A stretch of DNA of 22,698 bases from DASPPK01 sp964399235 (GTDB taxonomy: Archaea > Thermoproteota > Bathyarchaeia > Bathyarchaeales > Bathycorpusculaceae), in contig CAYNQC010000012.1 of assembly GCA_964399235.1 (NCBI GenBank), positions 1 to 22,698 of the forward strand, read 5' to 3'. This document shows, in pieces, positions 14,213-21,460 of this stretch; position 1 is the first letter of the stretch, and every line of letters starts with the position of its first letter. Made by a program: the position numbers and the translations under genes. The notes below the pieces were generated by a model. It searched no databases, was not told where the DNA came from, and saw only the letters and a program-made list of their open reading frames with translations.

Positions 14213-15310
14213 TCACATCTTCTCGATCTTCTCTTTAACACTGCGAAGGAACTGAGCCGCAGGAACACCATCAACTATTCGATGATCATAAGCCAAGCTA
14301 ATCGTCATCGTTGGCCTAACCTCTACTTTCCCATCAAGCACAACAGGTTTCTCGCTGATTCTTCCAGCTGCAAGTATCGCCGCCTCAGGAGGGTTGATTA
14401 TCGGAATGAAAAAGTCAACTCCATACATACCAAGATTGGTCACGGTAAACGTTCCGCCACTCACTTCTTCCCTAGACAGTCTTGCCTGCCTCGCTTTCTC
14501 GGTCAACTCAACCAGTGCAGCATCAATTTCCTTTAAGGTCTTCTTATCAACGTTACGAATCACTGGAACAACCAGACCCTTTTCTGTCGCGACAGCAACA
14601 CCTACATTCACATCTTCGAAAATTTTCAGTCGCTCGCCTTCCAGACTCGAGTTTATAGTAGGCATCTCAGACAGAGCCTTGGCGACAGCCTTCACAATTA
14701 TCGTGGTATATGAGACTTTAAGTCTTTCATGGAGTTCGGCAGCATTGGAAATATCGACTTCCATCACGACTGTGCTGTGTGGAGCTGTCCTGTAACTCGC
14801 TGCAATCCGTTCTGCAGAGGTTTTCTGAAAACTGCTTAATGCTATGATTTCTTTGACTTTTGGCTTTGTGCTTCCCGTCGCCTCAAGGAATTTCCTGACA
14901 TCTTCTTCATCAATTCGCCCTTCATTCCCAGTTCCTTTGACCAGCGCCAAGTCAATCCCTTGTTCTCTGGCCAAACGTTTGGCAGCCGGCGACGCCAAGA
15001 TACGCGTCTCAACTCCATCCATGGCAGCCGCAGGAGCCGCTTCCTGTGTGTCCAGGCGCGGCAAGGGCTCATTTGGAGCAGTAATCACCGCCAGAACAGT
15101 GTTAACAGGAACATCGAATCCCGCCTCTACGACGATTTTCCTCACAACTCCTGAAGCCGGTGCTTCTAGGTCATATGTCGCTTTTTCTGAGACAACTTCT
15201 ACGAGTGGCTCTCCTTTCTCAACAGTGTCACCCTCTTTCTTGTACCATTTGCCAACCGTTCCTTCTTTCATGGTCACACTGAGGCGTGGCATGACAACGT
15301 CTGTTCCCAT
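14213..15310 (-). CDS. Dihydrolipoyl acyltransferase (E2) of a 2-oxoacid/acetoin dehydrogenase complex
   Basis: This 365-residue E2 moves the acyl group from lipoyl-lysine to CoA and forms the core of the complex. Domains: one lipoyl domain, residues about 3-78, with Lys43 (VVSEKATYD) as the lipoylation site; a linker; the E1/E3-binding domain at about 105-142 (ASPAAKRLAREQGIDL ... GRIDEEDVRKFL); and the catalytic domain from about 155, with His343 and Asp347 in YDHRIVDG. ATG 15310 is one base after the E1-beta stop, so translation is probably coupled; a TTG three codons earlier overlaps that stop. Acyl specificity (pyruvate, branched-chain acid or acetoin) is not fixed by these motifs. No E3 or lipoate ligase gene is in the window. 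Confidence 0.93.
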   Translation of the reverse strand: MGTDVVMPRLSVTMKEGTVGKWYKKEGDTVEKGEPLVEVVSEKATYDLEAPASGVVRKIVVEAGFDVPVNTVLAVITAPNEPLPRLDTQEAAPAAAMDGVETRILASPAAKRLAREQGIDLALVKGTGNEGRIDEEDVRKFLEATGSTKPKVKEIIALSSFQKTSAERIAASYRTAPHSTVVMEVDISNAAELHERLKVSYTTIIVKAVAKALSEMPTINSSLEGERLKIFEDVNVGVAVATEKGLVVPVIRNVDKKTLKEIDAALVELTEKARQARLSREEVSGGTFTVTNLGMYGVDFFIPIINPPEAAILAAGRISEKPVVLDGKVEVRPTMTISLAYDHRIVDGVPAAQFLRSVKEKIEKM

Positions 15311-15311
15311 C

Positions 15312-16280
15312 CTACACAACCTCTTTGACAGCTTGAACTATTGACTGTTCACTGGGAATGATAAACTGTTCCAGAGGCGGACTGAACGGAATCGGCGTGT
15401 CCGGCGCTGTTACACGTTTTATGGGAGCGTCCAAAAAGTCAAGGGCTTCTTCCGAGATGGTAGCCGCGATCTCCGCACTGACGCCCGCACTCTTGCAGTC
15501 TTCGGTAACAATGACAATTCTGCCCGTTTTCTTGACAGAACCAACAAGTGTTTTCCTGTCTAGCGGTGTGAGCGTCCTTGGGTCAATTACTTCCGCATCA
15601 ATGCCATCTTTATCGAGCAATTCAGCTGCCTTCAATGCTTTCAGCACCATATACGAAGTGGCAACAATAGTAACGTCTGACCCTTCCCTCTTCACATCCG
15701 CCACTCCGAACGGAATCAAATACTCATCTTCAGGGACGTTGTCTTGAATTGGGTAGAGCAGTTTGTGTTCACAGAAAAACACGGGATTCTCGCCTCGAAT
15801 CGCCGTTTTGAGCAGTCCCTTTGCATCGTAGGGGGTCGAAGGCGCTGCGACATACAAGCCCGGCACGTGCATGAACCATGCTTCCAGGCTTTGAGAGTGA
15901 TGAGATGCAATGTTCACACCCGCGCCGAAAGGCGTCCTTATGACGACTGGACACTTGGCTTGACCTCCAAACATGTAGCGTATCTTTGCAGCCTGATTGG
16001 CAATTTGGTCCATTGCCAGGGCGGTTAAGTCTCCGAACATTATTTCCGCAACCGGACGCATTCCAGTTATCGCTGCACCGACAGCTGTACCGATTATCGC
16101 AGACTCAGATATCGGCGTGTCCCTGACTCGTTCGTCTCCGAATTCCTCCGCCAAGCCGTCTGTCACCTTGAAAGCGCCACCCCAATAGCGGCCTATATCC
16201 TCGCCTAGCAGGAATACTGATTGATCCCTACGCATTTCTTCTCTCAGGGCTTCTCGAAGCGCGTCTCTAAAAGAGATTTT
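15312..16280 (-). CDS. E1-beta of a ThDP-dependent 2-oxoacid/acetoin dehydrogenase, N-terminus lost in gap
   Basis: 322 residues up to the stop are readable; only the first few residues and the start lie in the N run. The fragment begins KISFRDALREALREEM. It shows LLGEDIGRYWGGAFKVTDGL (the ThDP-contacting Glu at fragment position 27), RVRDTPISESAIIGTAVGAA, and SHHSQSLEAWFMHVPGL with the active-site His. The C-terminal transketolase-type domain follows (EVIDPRTLTPLD). It pairs with E1-alpha to decarboxylate the substrate and load the lipoyl group of E2. It lies between E1-alpha and E2 in one transcript. The GRYWGGAFKVT wording is close to both pyruvate and acetoin dehydrogenase beta chains. 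Confidence 0.92.
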   Translation of the reverse strand, partial: KISFRDALREALREEMRRDQSVFLLGEDIGRYWGGAFKVTDGLAEEFGDERVRDTPISESAIIGTAVGAAITGMRPVAEIMFGDLTALAMDQIANQAAKIRYMFGGQAKCPVVIRTPFGAGVNIASHHSQSLEAWFMHVPGLYVAAPSTPYDAKGLLKTAIRGENPVFFCEHKLLYPIQDNVPEDEYLIPFGVADVKREGSDVTIVATSYMVLKALKAAELLDKDGIDAEVIDPRTLTPLDRKTLVGSVKKTGRIVIVTEDCKSAGVSAEIAATISEEALDFLDAPIKRVTAPDTPIPFSPPLEQFIIPSEQSIVQAVKEVV

Positions 16281-16380
16281 NNNNNNNNNNNNNNNNNNNN
16301 NNNNNNNNNNNNNNNNNNNNNNNNNNNNNNNNNNNNNNNNNNNNNNNNNNNNNNNNNNNNNNNNNNNNNNNNNNNNNNNN
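16281..16380. other. Assembly gap (100 N)
   Basis: Exactly 100 N, a usual fixed-size placeholder. Family lengths suggest about 600-650 bp are really missing: the last two thirds of E1-alpha, the start of E1-beta and the junction between them. The open frame across the N run is accidental and the two chains are not a proven fusion. Confidence 0.95.
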
Positions 16381-16739
16381 GCACCCACAACAGCTGTTGC
16401 ACCCAGCATTCCTATGCTGAAATCAGCAATATGCATTGAGCCTCCCTTGCCCTTGCAGTAACCAGTCTTCTTTCCTAATATCTCCGCCATTACCCGCTTC
16501 AAGTCGGCTCCCTTGGCTATGCAGTGGCCATGCCCCCTGTGCGTGCTTGTTATGAAATCGTCTTTTCGCAGCGCAGTGCAGACCCCTACAGCGACTGCTT
16601 CCTCACCAGCATAGAGGTGAATCGTGCCCGGAACAAGATTCTGGCCATAAAGATCGAACACTTTCTCCTCAAAAAAACGTATTTCAAACATTTTGTGAAG
16701 CATCTCAGCAAGCAATTCTTTCGGCACTTCCTGTAACAT
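16381..16739 (-). CDS. E1-alpha of a ThDP-dependent 2-oxoacid/acetoin dehydrogenase, C-terminus lost in gap
   Basis: The first 119 residues are readable, of roughly 320-330 expected. ATG 16739 has AAAGG 6 nt upstream. Motifs: RFFEEKVFDLYGQ, GEEAVAVGV (45-53), DFITSTHRGHGHCIAKG (61-77) and KTGYCKGKGGSMHIAD (91-106), ending at GMLGATAVVG. The THRGHGHCIAKG and YCKGKGGSMH wording is typical of AcoA, the acetoin dehydrogenase alpha chain, though pyruvate dehydrogenase alpha chains are close relatives. The ThDP/Mg-binding GDG motif is in the missing part. It is the first gene of the leftward E1-alpha, E1-beta, E2 unit, whose promoter region contains two long dyads. Confidence 0.9.
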
Positions 16740-16792
16740 CGGAAACCTTTCAGTCTATATGCAATCCTTTCCTCGTTATAGAACCTGCCACT

Positions 16793-16803
16793 CTTATATT
16801 ATT
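16793..16803 (-). promoter_or_regulatory. Box A for the E1/E2 operon
   Basis: The minus strand reads AATAATATAAG about 60 bp before ATG 16739. A second candidate, TCTATAAC (around plus 16774-16781), would give a shorter leader. Confidence 0.4.
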
Positions 16804-16809
16804 CCATTT

Positions 16810-16836
16810 CGATTCTTACCAAACGCATTTGAATCG
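16810..16836. promoter_or_regulatory. Inverted repeat CGATTC-N15-GAATCG
   Basis: Perfect 6-bp arms lie with centres 21 bp apart, about two helical turns, immediately upstream of the E1 operon box A. This is the usual geometry of a dimeric helix-turn-helix regulator site. Confidence 0.4.
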
Positions 16837-16848
16837 CAACCTGTTGTT

Positions 16849-16875
16849 GAAATTCTGAGTTTGGCTCCGAATTTC
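16849..16875. promoter_or_regulatory. Inverted repeat GAAATTC-N13-GAATTTC
   Basis: Perfect 7-bp arms lie with centres 20 bp apart. This dyad centre is about 39 bp from that of the 16810-16836 repeat and lies about 12-20 bp before the box A region of the rightward secreted-protein gene. Confidence 0.45.
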
Positions 16876-16897
16876 CAGATAAGAATGCTTATTATGA

Positions 16898-16905
16898 CTT
16901 AAGAT
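16898..16905 (+). promoter_or_regulatory. Box A for the secreted TasA-like gene
   Basis: CTTAAGAT lies about 29 bp before ATG 16931, predicting a leaderless or nearly leaderless message, consistent with the absence of a ribosome site. TTATTATG slightly upstream is an alternative. Confidence 0.35.
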
Positions 16906-16930
16906 AAGATACTCGGTTCGGCGAAAAATA

Positions 16931-17401
16931 ATGGCTATGCAAAAGAGAACGGTCATAGTAGCTTTGTCAATAGCAGCTATGATGATGGTAGCAAGCGTCT
17001 TGGCAATTATGACGTCATCTAAAACTATTCCGAGCAGTGGATCAATCAATGCGTTCAAAGTGGGCGTGTACTCAGACGCTGCATGTACTACATCACTCGG
17101 TTCAATTACCTTTGACACTATTAGTCCGGGCTATAACACAAACAAAACAGTATTCATTAGGAATGACGCAACAAGTGGCGGAAAGAGCATGAGCTTGTCC
17201 ATGACTGTCACCAACTGGGGGTGTACCCCAACGAACAGTTCGACCGTCGTGTACATTGCCTTCAATTCGACAGGCGTGGCACTTGCACCGACGATAAGCT
17301 GTGCAGCGAATATTACCTTAACGGCCCTCGACAATGATGAAACAAAGGTTGGATTAAGCTTCACCGACATAGACATAAACATCTTCGGAACAGAAGTCTA
17401 A
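16931..17401 (+). CDS. Secreted beta-rich protein, TasA/archaeal bundling pilin-like
   Basis: This is a 156-residue exported protein. Residues about 8-27 are a hydrophobic signal segment (VIVALSIAAMMMVASVLAIM), then SSKTIPSSGSINAFKVGVYS, one beta-sandwich-like domain with four Cys (CTT, WGC, ISC and the nearby positions could form disulfides), and an end without a membrane anchor. The order SGSINAFKVGVY, GSITFDTISPG, NKTVFIRND is the pattern of small archaeal proteins related to the TasA/camelysin fold, some of which polymerise into extracellular fibres. That link is by pattern only. It is Ser/Thr/Asn rich, with several N-glycosylation-type sequons. ATG 16931 or the ATG two codons later is the start. 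It is divergent from the E1 operon. Confidence 0.7.
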   Translation: MAMQKRTVIVALSIAAMMMVASVLAIMTSSKTIPSSGSINAFKVGVYSDAACTTSLGSITFDTISPGYNTNKTVFIRNDATSGGKSMSLSMTVTNWGCTPTNSSTVVYIAFNSTGVALAPTISCAANITLTALDNDETKVGLSFTDIDINIFGTEV

Positions 17402-17437
17402 GCATCATACGGCACTGCCCTTTCCACCTAGCCTCCA

Positions 17438-17450
17438 TTTTCTTTTCTTT
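17438..17450 (+). terminator. T-rich terminator after the TasA-like gene
   Basis: A tract of ten T within 12 bases (TTTTCTTTTCTTT) lies 37 bp after the stop, as commonly seen at archaeal transcript ends. Confidence 0.45.
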
Positions 17451-17505
17451 AGTACGTCAATTGGTCGTGTATTGCACATGCATTCTTAGACAGTTTGAAA
17501 GGAGC

Positions 17506-17525
17506 ACTTGCCTGCAGAGGCAAGT
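17506..17525. repeat. Perfect hairpin ACTTGCCT-GCAG-AGGCAAGT
   Basis: An 8-bp perfect stem with a 4-nt loop. It has no T-run right after it, so it is not an ordinary terminator. It could be an operator or an RNA hairpin. Confidence 0.5.
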
Positions 17526-17560
17526 AACAACATCGCCAATCTGTGAAATGTGCAAAAAAG

Positions 17561-17578
17561 TCAGCCACTACAGGCTGA
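17561..17578. repeat. Perfect hairpin TCAGCC-N6-GGCTGA
   Basis: A 6-bp stem with a 6-nt loop, 35 bp after the hairpin at 17506-17525. The pair may belong to one transcribed structured element. Confidence 0.4.
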
Positions 17579-17800
17579 TCGAAGAACAAGGTTGAATTAA
17601 ACGTAAGAGAGCATTTTCGAAGGCATAGTAACGCGCATTCAGCCATCAATTGGAACTTCCGGCCCGACCCCATAGGGCGACAGTGCAATTTCAACAGAAT
17701 CTCTGTAGAGCCAGTTCTGCGCGCATCCGCAACGACACATTTGCCGCGGTGCGTATCAATTCAATATCACTTGGGCTCCAAATCAGCGTTCAATATACGC

Positions 17801-17807
17801 ATATTAA
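17801..17807 (+). promoter_or_regulatory. Box A for the transglutaminase-like gene
   Basis: ATATTAA lies about 35 bp before ATG 17839, which fits a leader of about 10 nt and excludes the earlier start at 17650. Confidence 0.4.
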
Positions 17808-17838
17808 CCTGCGGGCAGTCCTTTTTTATGAAGATAAA

Positions 17839-19215
17839 ATGTTCAGATTCAAGTGGCGGTCCTTCCTTATCCCTCTCCACCTGGCACTTGTGCTGAGTTT
17901 ATCCTTCGCCGCAGTGGCTCCAATCGCGAGAACCGAACCCATACAAGATTCAGCCTCGTTGAATTATAAAGTCTACAGCGCTTTCTCCGGACGACTCACA
18001 CATACAATCACGGCTAGAAACCCTGCTTTTGACACTATCATAGATGGAAAACTCTATGTACCCCTCGTAAGCAACAAGACGGGAAGCGTTTATGTCGTAA
18101 TCATCAACATGACTTCAACCGCAGGAAATCTGCGACTTCTGAAGGACGATTTCGGCAACTTCTATGCTTGCTGGGAAGGCATAATAATCAACGCGAATGA
18201 GACTTTCAGCTCAAGAATAGAATATTACGTGGTTTCTTTTGAAACGCGATTTTTGATAAATGCAAGTGAGGCAATGAGCTATAACGAAAACGCAGCTTTG
18301 TGCAAAACCTTCACGCGATCAGAAGAATTGATAGAGTCGGATGCATCTGAAATTGCCGCAAGAGCACAAAGTCTCTGCCACGATGCAGTCAACATTCATG
18401 AGAGAGTCGTCAGAATATATGACTTCGTAATCTCCTATTTGCGCTATGACCCCCAAGAAGATGAAAGAGGAGCTCTTTGGGCTTTGAGAAATAGAATAGG
18501 AGACTGTTCAGAATACTCGTACTTGTTTGTTGCACTTTGCCGTGCAGCAGGCGTCCCTGCGAGAATCCAGACAGGGTTCGGTTTCCACGATCTGAAGGAA
18601 ACCACAGCAGATGGGCACATGTGGGCTGAGTATTATTTGCCTGATCATGGCTGGATCCCAGTTGATCCAACCTGGCAGCTTCTCGATACGATGGATCAAA
18701 AGCACTTCAGTTCCTTGGCAAGCATGCCAGAATTGATGCCTTATGCTAACTATTGCTTCAACTTCACAGCAGACCTGAACAGTGAAAACATCACAGACAA
18801 CCAAGAAGTAATCCTGGAACCATCGCCAACAGATCTTTTTGGAAACGACATCGTTGAAGACACCTTGAAGACAATCAAGACAATTGGTCAAGCAAGACTC
18901 GCAACCAACGTGGAAACATTTTTGGGAATGCCAATAATCTTTCATTCAGAGGCTGAGCAAGTGGACCAATTGTACGCAACCAGCGAAATGAACCTGCAGG
19001 CCGCCTTGCAGCAATGGACCGCGAACATGACAGCAGCCAGATCATACGTCTCGGAAGCTTTAGCAGAAGCGAATGAAGCATCACAGAAAGCATGGATGCT
19101 AGTTGAATATGCATTTGCACTTTTCATTGGAACACTGGTAGCTTGTCTTTCAATCGCATATATCTTGTTTCGGCACCATACAACGAAGAACAACTGGCAG
19201 TTTACACGCCAGTGA
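17839..19215 (+). CDS. Membrane-anchored transglutaminase-like (papain-fold) extracellular protein
   Basis: The chosen start is ATG 17839 (MFRFKWRSFLIPLHLALVLS, 458 residues); the 63 extra codons upstream read as non-coding and contain the promoter. Residues about 8-31 form a signal peptide. After a beta-rich region of about 150 residues, the transglutaminase-like core spans about 180-290, with the triad Cys223 (GDCSEYS), His260 (DGHMWAEYY) and Asp276 (VDPTW). Residues about 290-415 are a helical stalk, then a membrane segment (about 418-446) and a short basic tail inside the cell. Such proteins act as proteases or cross-link or cleave amide bonds outside the membrane; the substrate is unknown. 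It follows the TasA-like secreted protein and may work at the same surface. Confidence 0.83.
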   Translation: MFRFKWRSFLIPLHLALVLSLSFAAVAPIARTEPIQDSASLNYKVYSAFSGRLTHTITARNPAFDTIIDGKLYVPLVSNKTGSVYVVIINMTSTAGNLRLLKDDFGNFYACWEGIIINANETFSSRIEYYVVSFETRFLINASEAMSYNENAALCKTFTRSEELIESDASEIAARAQSLCHDAVNIHERVVRIYDFVISYLRYDPQEDERGALWALRNRIGDCSEYSYLFVALCRAAGVPARIQTGFGFHDLKETTADGHMWAEYYLPDHGWIPVDPTWQLLDTMDQKHFSSLASMPELMPYANYCFNFTADLNSENITDNQEVILEPSPTDLFGNDIVEDTLKTIKTIGQARLATNVETFLGMPIIFHSEAEQVDQLYATSEMNLQAALQQWTANMTAARSYVSEALAEANEASQKAWMLVEYAFALFIGTLVACLSIAYILFRHHTTKNNWQFTRQ

Positions 19216-19275
19216 CGAGAATAGCATTTCCCGAATTGTCAGAGATAACATAAGCAATATAGATGAACACTCTAA

Positions 19276-19284
19276 CAATATACT
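19276..19284 (+). promoter_or_regulatory. Box A for the YchF-type GTPase gene
   Basis: CAATATACT lies about 40 bp before ATG 19319; GGTGAG near 19307-19312 is a possible ribosome site. Confidence 0.35.
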
Positions 19285-19318
19285 AGTGGTTTCGAAGCGA
19301 ATTCCGGTGAGCAGCTGA

Positions 19319-20542
19319 ATGCAGAAATCATATTCAAAACTGCTGGGAATTGTTGGAAAACCGAACACTGGCAAATCTACGTTCTTCAGCGCAGCCACGT
19401 TGGCTCCAGCGGAAATTGCGAATTATCCATTTACAACCATAAAGCCCAATAGAGGAATAGGATATGTTCGAACTCCTTGTGTGCATGAAGAATTCAACGT
19501 CAGCGATAACCCTGCTAACTCTCTCTGCATGAACGGGATAAGATTGATCCCGATAGAATTCATCGACTGCGCAGGCCTCGTCCCTGGCGCATGGGAAGGA
19601 AGGGGTCTGGGCAACCAATTCTTGGATGAAATCCGGAGGGCAGACGTTCTACTCCACATTGTCGATGCCTCTGGAGGAACAGATTGCGAAGGGAGACTGT
19701 GCAGACTCGGGGAAAACGACCCTCTCGAAGACGTGAAATTTCTCGAACGTGAGATAACAATGTGGATGGCCAACATATTGAGGAAAGACTGGCCGAAAAT
19801 TGCCAGAACGTCAGAGACGGAGTCCAAAGACCTCGCAGCCATGCTTGAAGAACGGCTAAGTGGCTTAGGAATAAAAAGGGCACATATTTTTGAGGCAATA
19901 AGAAACTCAGGCCTGAACGCTGACAAAGCAACATTCTGGAGTGAAGACGATTATCTGAAATTCATGAACATGCTGAGACAAACTGCCAAACCAATATTGA
20001 TCGTCGCAAACAAAATGGACCTGCCTACGTCCGAAGCAAATCTCGAACGATTGAAAAAGTCGAATCGACTGGTCATACCAATCTGCGCCGAAGCTGAACT
20101 TGCATTGAGAAGAGCCGCAGAAAAACAGCTCATCGACTACAGACCCGGAGACTGCAACTTCAAAATAAACACGCCAGAAAAACTGAGCGAAAGCCAAGTA
20201 AAAGCCCTTGAGATCATAAGAGAGAAAATTCTGTTAGACGCTGGTTCGACAGGAGTCCAAGAAGCAATCAACACGGCTTTCTTCAAGCTTCTAAACATGA
20301 TAACTGTGTATCCTGTAGAAGATTTGGAACGCTTAAGCGACCACATGGGAAGAGTCTTGCCCGACGCTTATCTCGTACCTTATGGTACGACCGCGCGTCA
20401 ACTTGCCTACATAATACACACAGAACTTGGCGAAGGTTTCATTTATGCAGTCGAAGCTCGGGATAAGAAAAGGCTTGGAGAAGACTACATGCTCAGGGAC
20501 AGAGATGTTGTCTCAATAGTCAGCGCACGCAAGAGAGCATAG
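19319..20542 (+). CDS. ychF: Archaeal YchF/Obg-family GTPase with TGS domain
   Basis: This 407-residue P-loop NTPase belongs to the translation-associated Obg/YchF group. G1 is GKPNTGKST (13-21), followed by the typical YPFTTIKPN (36-44). G3 is DCAGLVPGA (83-91). G4 is NKMD (231-234), the guanine-specific form, whereas canonical bacterial YchF departs from NKxD and prefers ATP. Residues about 330-406 form a TGS domain (VLPDAYLVPYGTTARQLAYI ... LRDRDVVSIVSA), an RNA/ribosome-binding module. The length matches archaeal members. ATG 19319 is the start. The gene ends 6 bp before the end of the convergent cis-prenyltransferase gene. Nucleotide preference is inferred from G4. Confidence 0.9.
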   Translation: MQKSYSKLLGIVGKPNTGKSTFFSAATLAPAEIANYPFTTIKPNRGIGYVRTPCVHEEFNVSDNPANSLCMNGIRLIPIEFIDCAGLVPGAWEGRGLGNQFLDEIRRADVLLHIVDASGGTDCEGRLCRLGENDPLEDVKFLEREITMWMANILRKDWPKIARTSETESKDLAAMLEERLSGLGIKRAHIFEAIRNSGLNADKATFWSEDDYLKFMNMLRQTAKPILIVANKMDLPTSEANLERLKKSNRLVIPICAEAELALRRAAEKQLIDYRPGDCNFKINTPEKLSESQVKALEIIREKILLDAGSTGVQEAINTAFFKLLNMITVYPVEDLERLSDHMGRVLPDAYLVPYGTTARQLAYIIHTELGEGFIYAVEARDKKRLGEDYMLRDRDVVSIVSARKRA

Positions 20543-20548
20543 ATAGGC

Positions 20549-21334
20549 TCATTCGCCGAAGCGCCTCTTGCGCTTTTGAAAAGTCCTGACGGCTCGGAGA
20601 AGGTCGATCGCTCGGAAATCGGGCCAATACACATCCAGAAAACACAATTCGCTATACGCCGACTGCCACAACAGAAAACCACTGAGCCTTTCTTCACCAG
20701 AAGTCCTGATGATCAGATCAGGATCTTGTTGCGGCATATGTGAAGTATACAGATATTGCTCGAAGGTTTTTTCGTCCACTTGTCTGTAATCCAACTTCCC
20801 TTCATGAACTTCTTCGGCAATCTTCCTTGCAGCGTCCACGATTTCTGCCCTTCCGCCATAGGCAAAGGCAAAATTGATGAAATGTTCATCATAGTTCTCT
20901 GTTGCCTTCTCAACGTCTGATATAAGTTGTCGCAAGCTTTCAGGAAGCGAGCCTATTCGTCCAATGACTTTCACGCGAGTTCTGTTATTGTGTATTCGTT
21001 CGTCGGTCAGAAGTCTACGAAACCACGTCTCGGCAATCCGCATAATCTCGCGAACCTCCTCCCAAGTACGGCGAAAGTTTTCAGTGGAAAAAGCATACAA
21101 TGTAACAGACTTAACATCTAGCTTCAAACACCAGTCAAGAAGCTCTTCAACTTTTTCCGCGCCTTTTTCATGCCCCAACCAAGGATTGACGAACTTTTCA
21201 GAAGCCCATCGCCTATTTCCATCGAGAATGATTGCTATGTGCTCGGGATTAACGCCGTTTTTCACTTGGCGCCACAGCCAACCCTCATATACCCTATAAG
21301 CGCCAACGGCAAATAGCAACGTTTTGAACACCAT
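20549..21334 (-). CDS. uppS: Cis-prenyltransferase (undecaprenyl/polyprenyl diphosphate synthase family)
   Basis: This 261-residue enzyme adds isoprene units in cis to make the long polyprenyl (dolichol-type) lipid that carries sugars for protein glycosylation in archaea. Motifs: HIAIILDGNRRWA (32-44, catalytic Asp38), WLGHEKGAEK (52-61), YAFSTENFRR (80-89) and PDLIIRTSGEERLSGFLLWQ (205-224) with the substrate-binding Arg residues, then SELCF and YWPDF. About 30 N-terminal residues before the catalytic domain include a hydrophobic stretch (FKTLLFAVGAY) that could bind the membrane. The start is ATG 21334 with GAGG 6 nt upstream. It lies 126 bp downstream of the DUF373 gene on the same strand. 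Confidence 0.92.
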   Translation of the reverse strand: MVFKTLLFAVGAYRVYEGWLWRQVKNGVNPEHIAIILDGNRRWASEKFVNPWLGHEKGAEKVEELLDWCLKLDVKSVTLYAFSTENFRRTWEEVREIMRIAETWFRRLLTDERIHNNRTRVKVIGRIGSLPESLRQLISDVEKATENYDEHFINFAFAYGGRAEIVDAARKIAEEVHEGKLDYRQVDEKTFEQYLYTSHMPQQDPDLIIRTSGEERLSGFLLWQSAYSELCFLDVYWPDFRAIDLLRAVRTFQKRKRRFGE

Positions 21335-21460
21335 TTGAACCTCGAACTCCAGAACTCAGCAACATGCATGTAAGCTGCTTTGCACTTCATGGTAAACCAT
21401 AAAGGTCTGAATTAAGAGTTTCTACCAACTGGGAACAATCTGGCCGATATCTTGGCAGCA

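Larger units (their letters stand above)
17402..17838. other. 437-bp intergenic region before the transglutaminase-like gene
   Basis: It contains a T-rich terminator (17438-17450), two perfect hairpins (17506-17525 and 17561-17578), a 44-codon Cys-rich frame (17461-17595, TTG start, weak support) and a box A near 17801-17807. An upstream extension of the transglutaminase frame (from 17650) crosses this box and reads as non-coding. Confidence 0.45.

Noticed and set aside
15312..16739. A single 475-residue E1-alpha/E1-beta fusion
   Set aside because: The frame crosses 100 N of unknown true length and lacks most of E1-alpha; treated as two partial genes.
16816..17118. Leftward 100-codon frame antisense to the TasA-like gene
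   Set aside because: No promoter or ribosome site, and it overlaps the divergent promoter and a supported secreted-protein gene.
17650..17838. 63-codon N-terminal extension of the transglutaminase-like protein
   Set aside because: It would bury the signal peptide and crosses the likely promoter.
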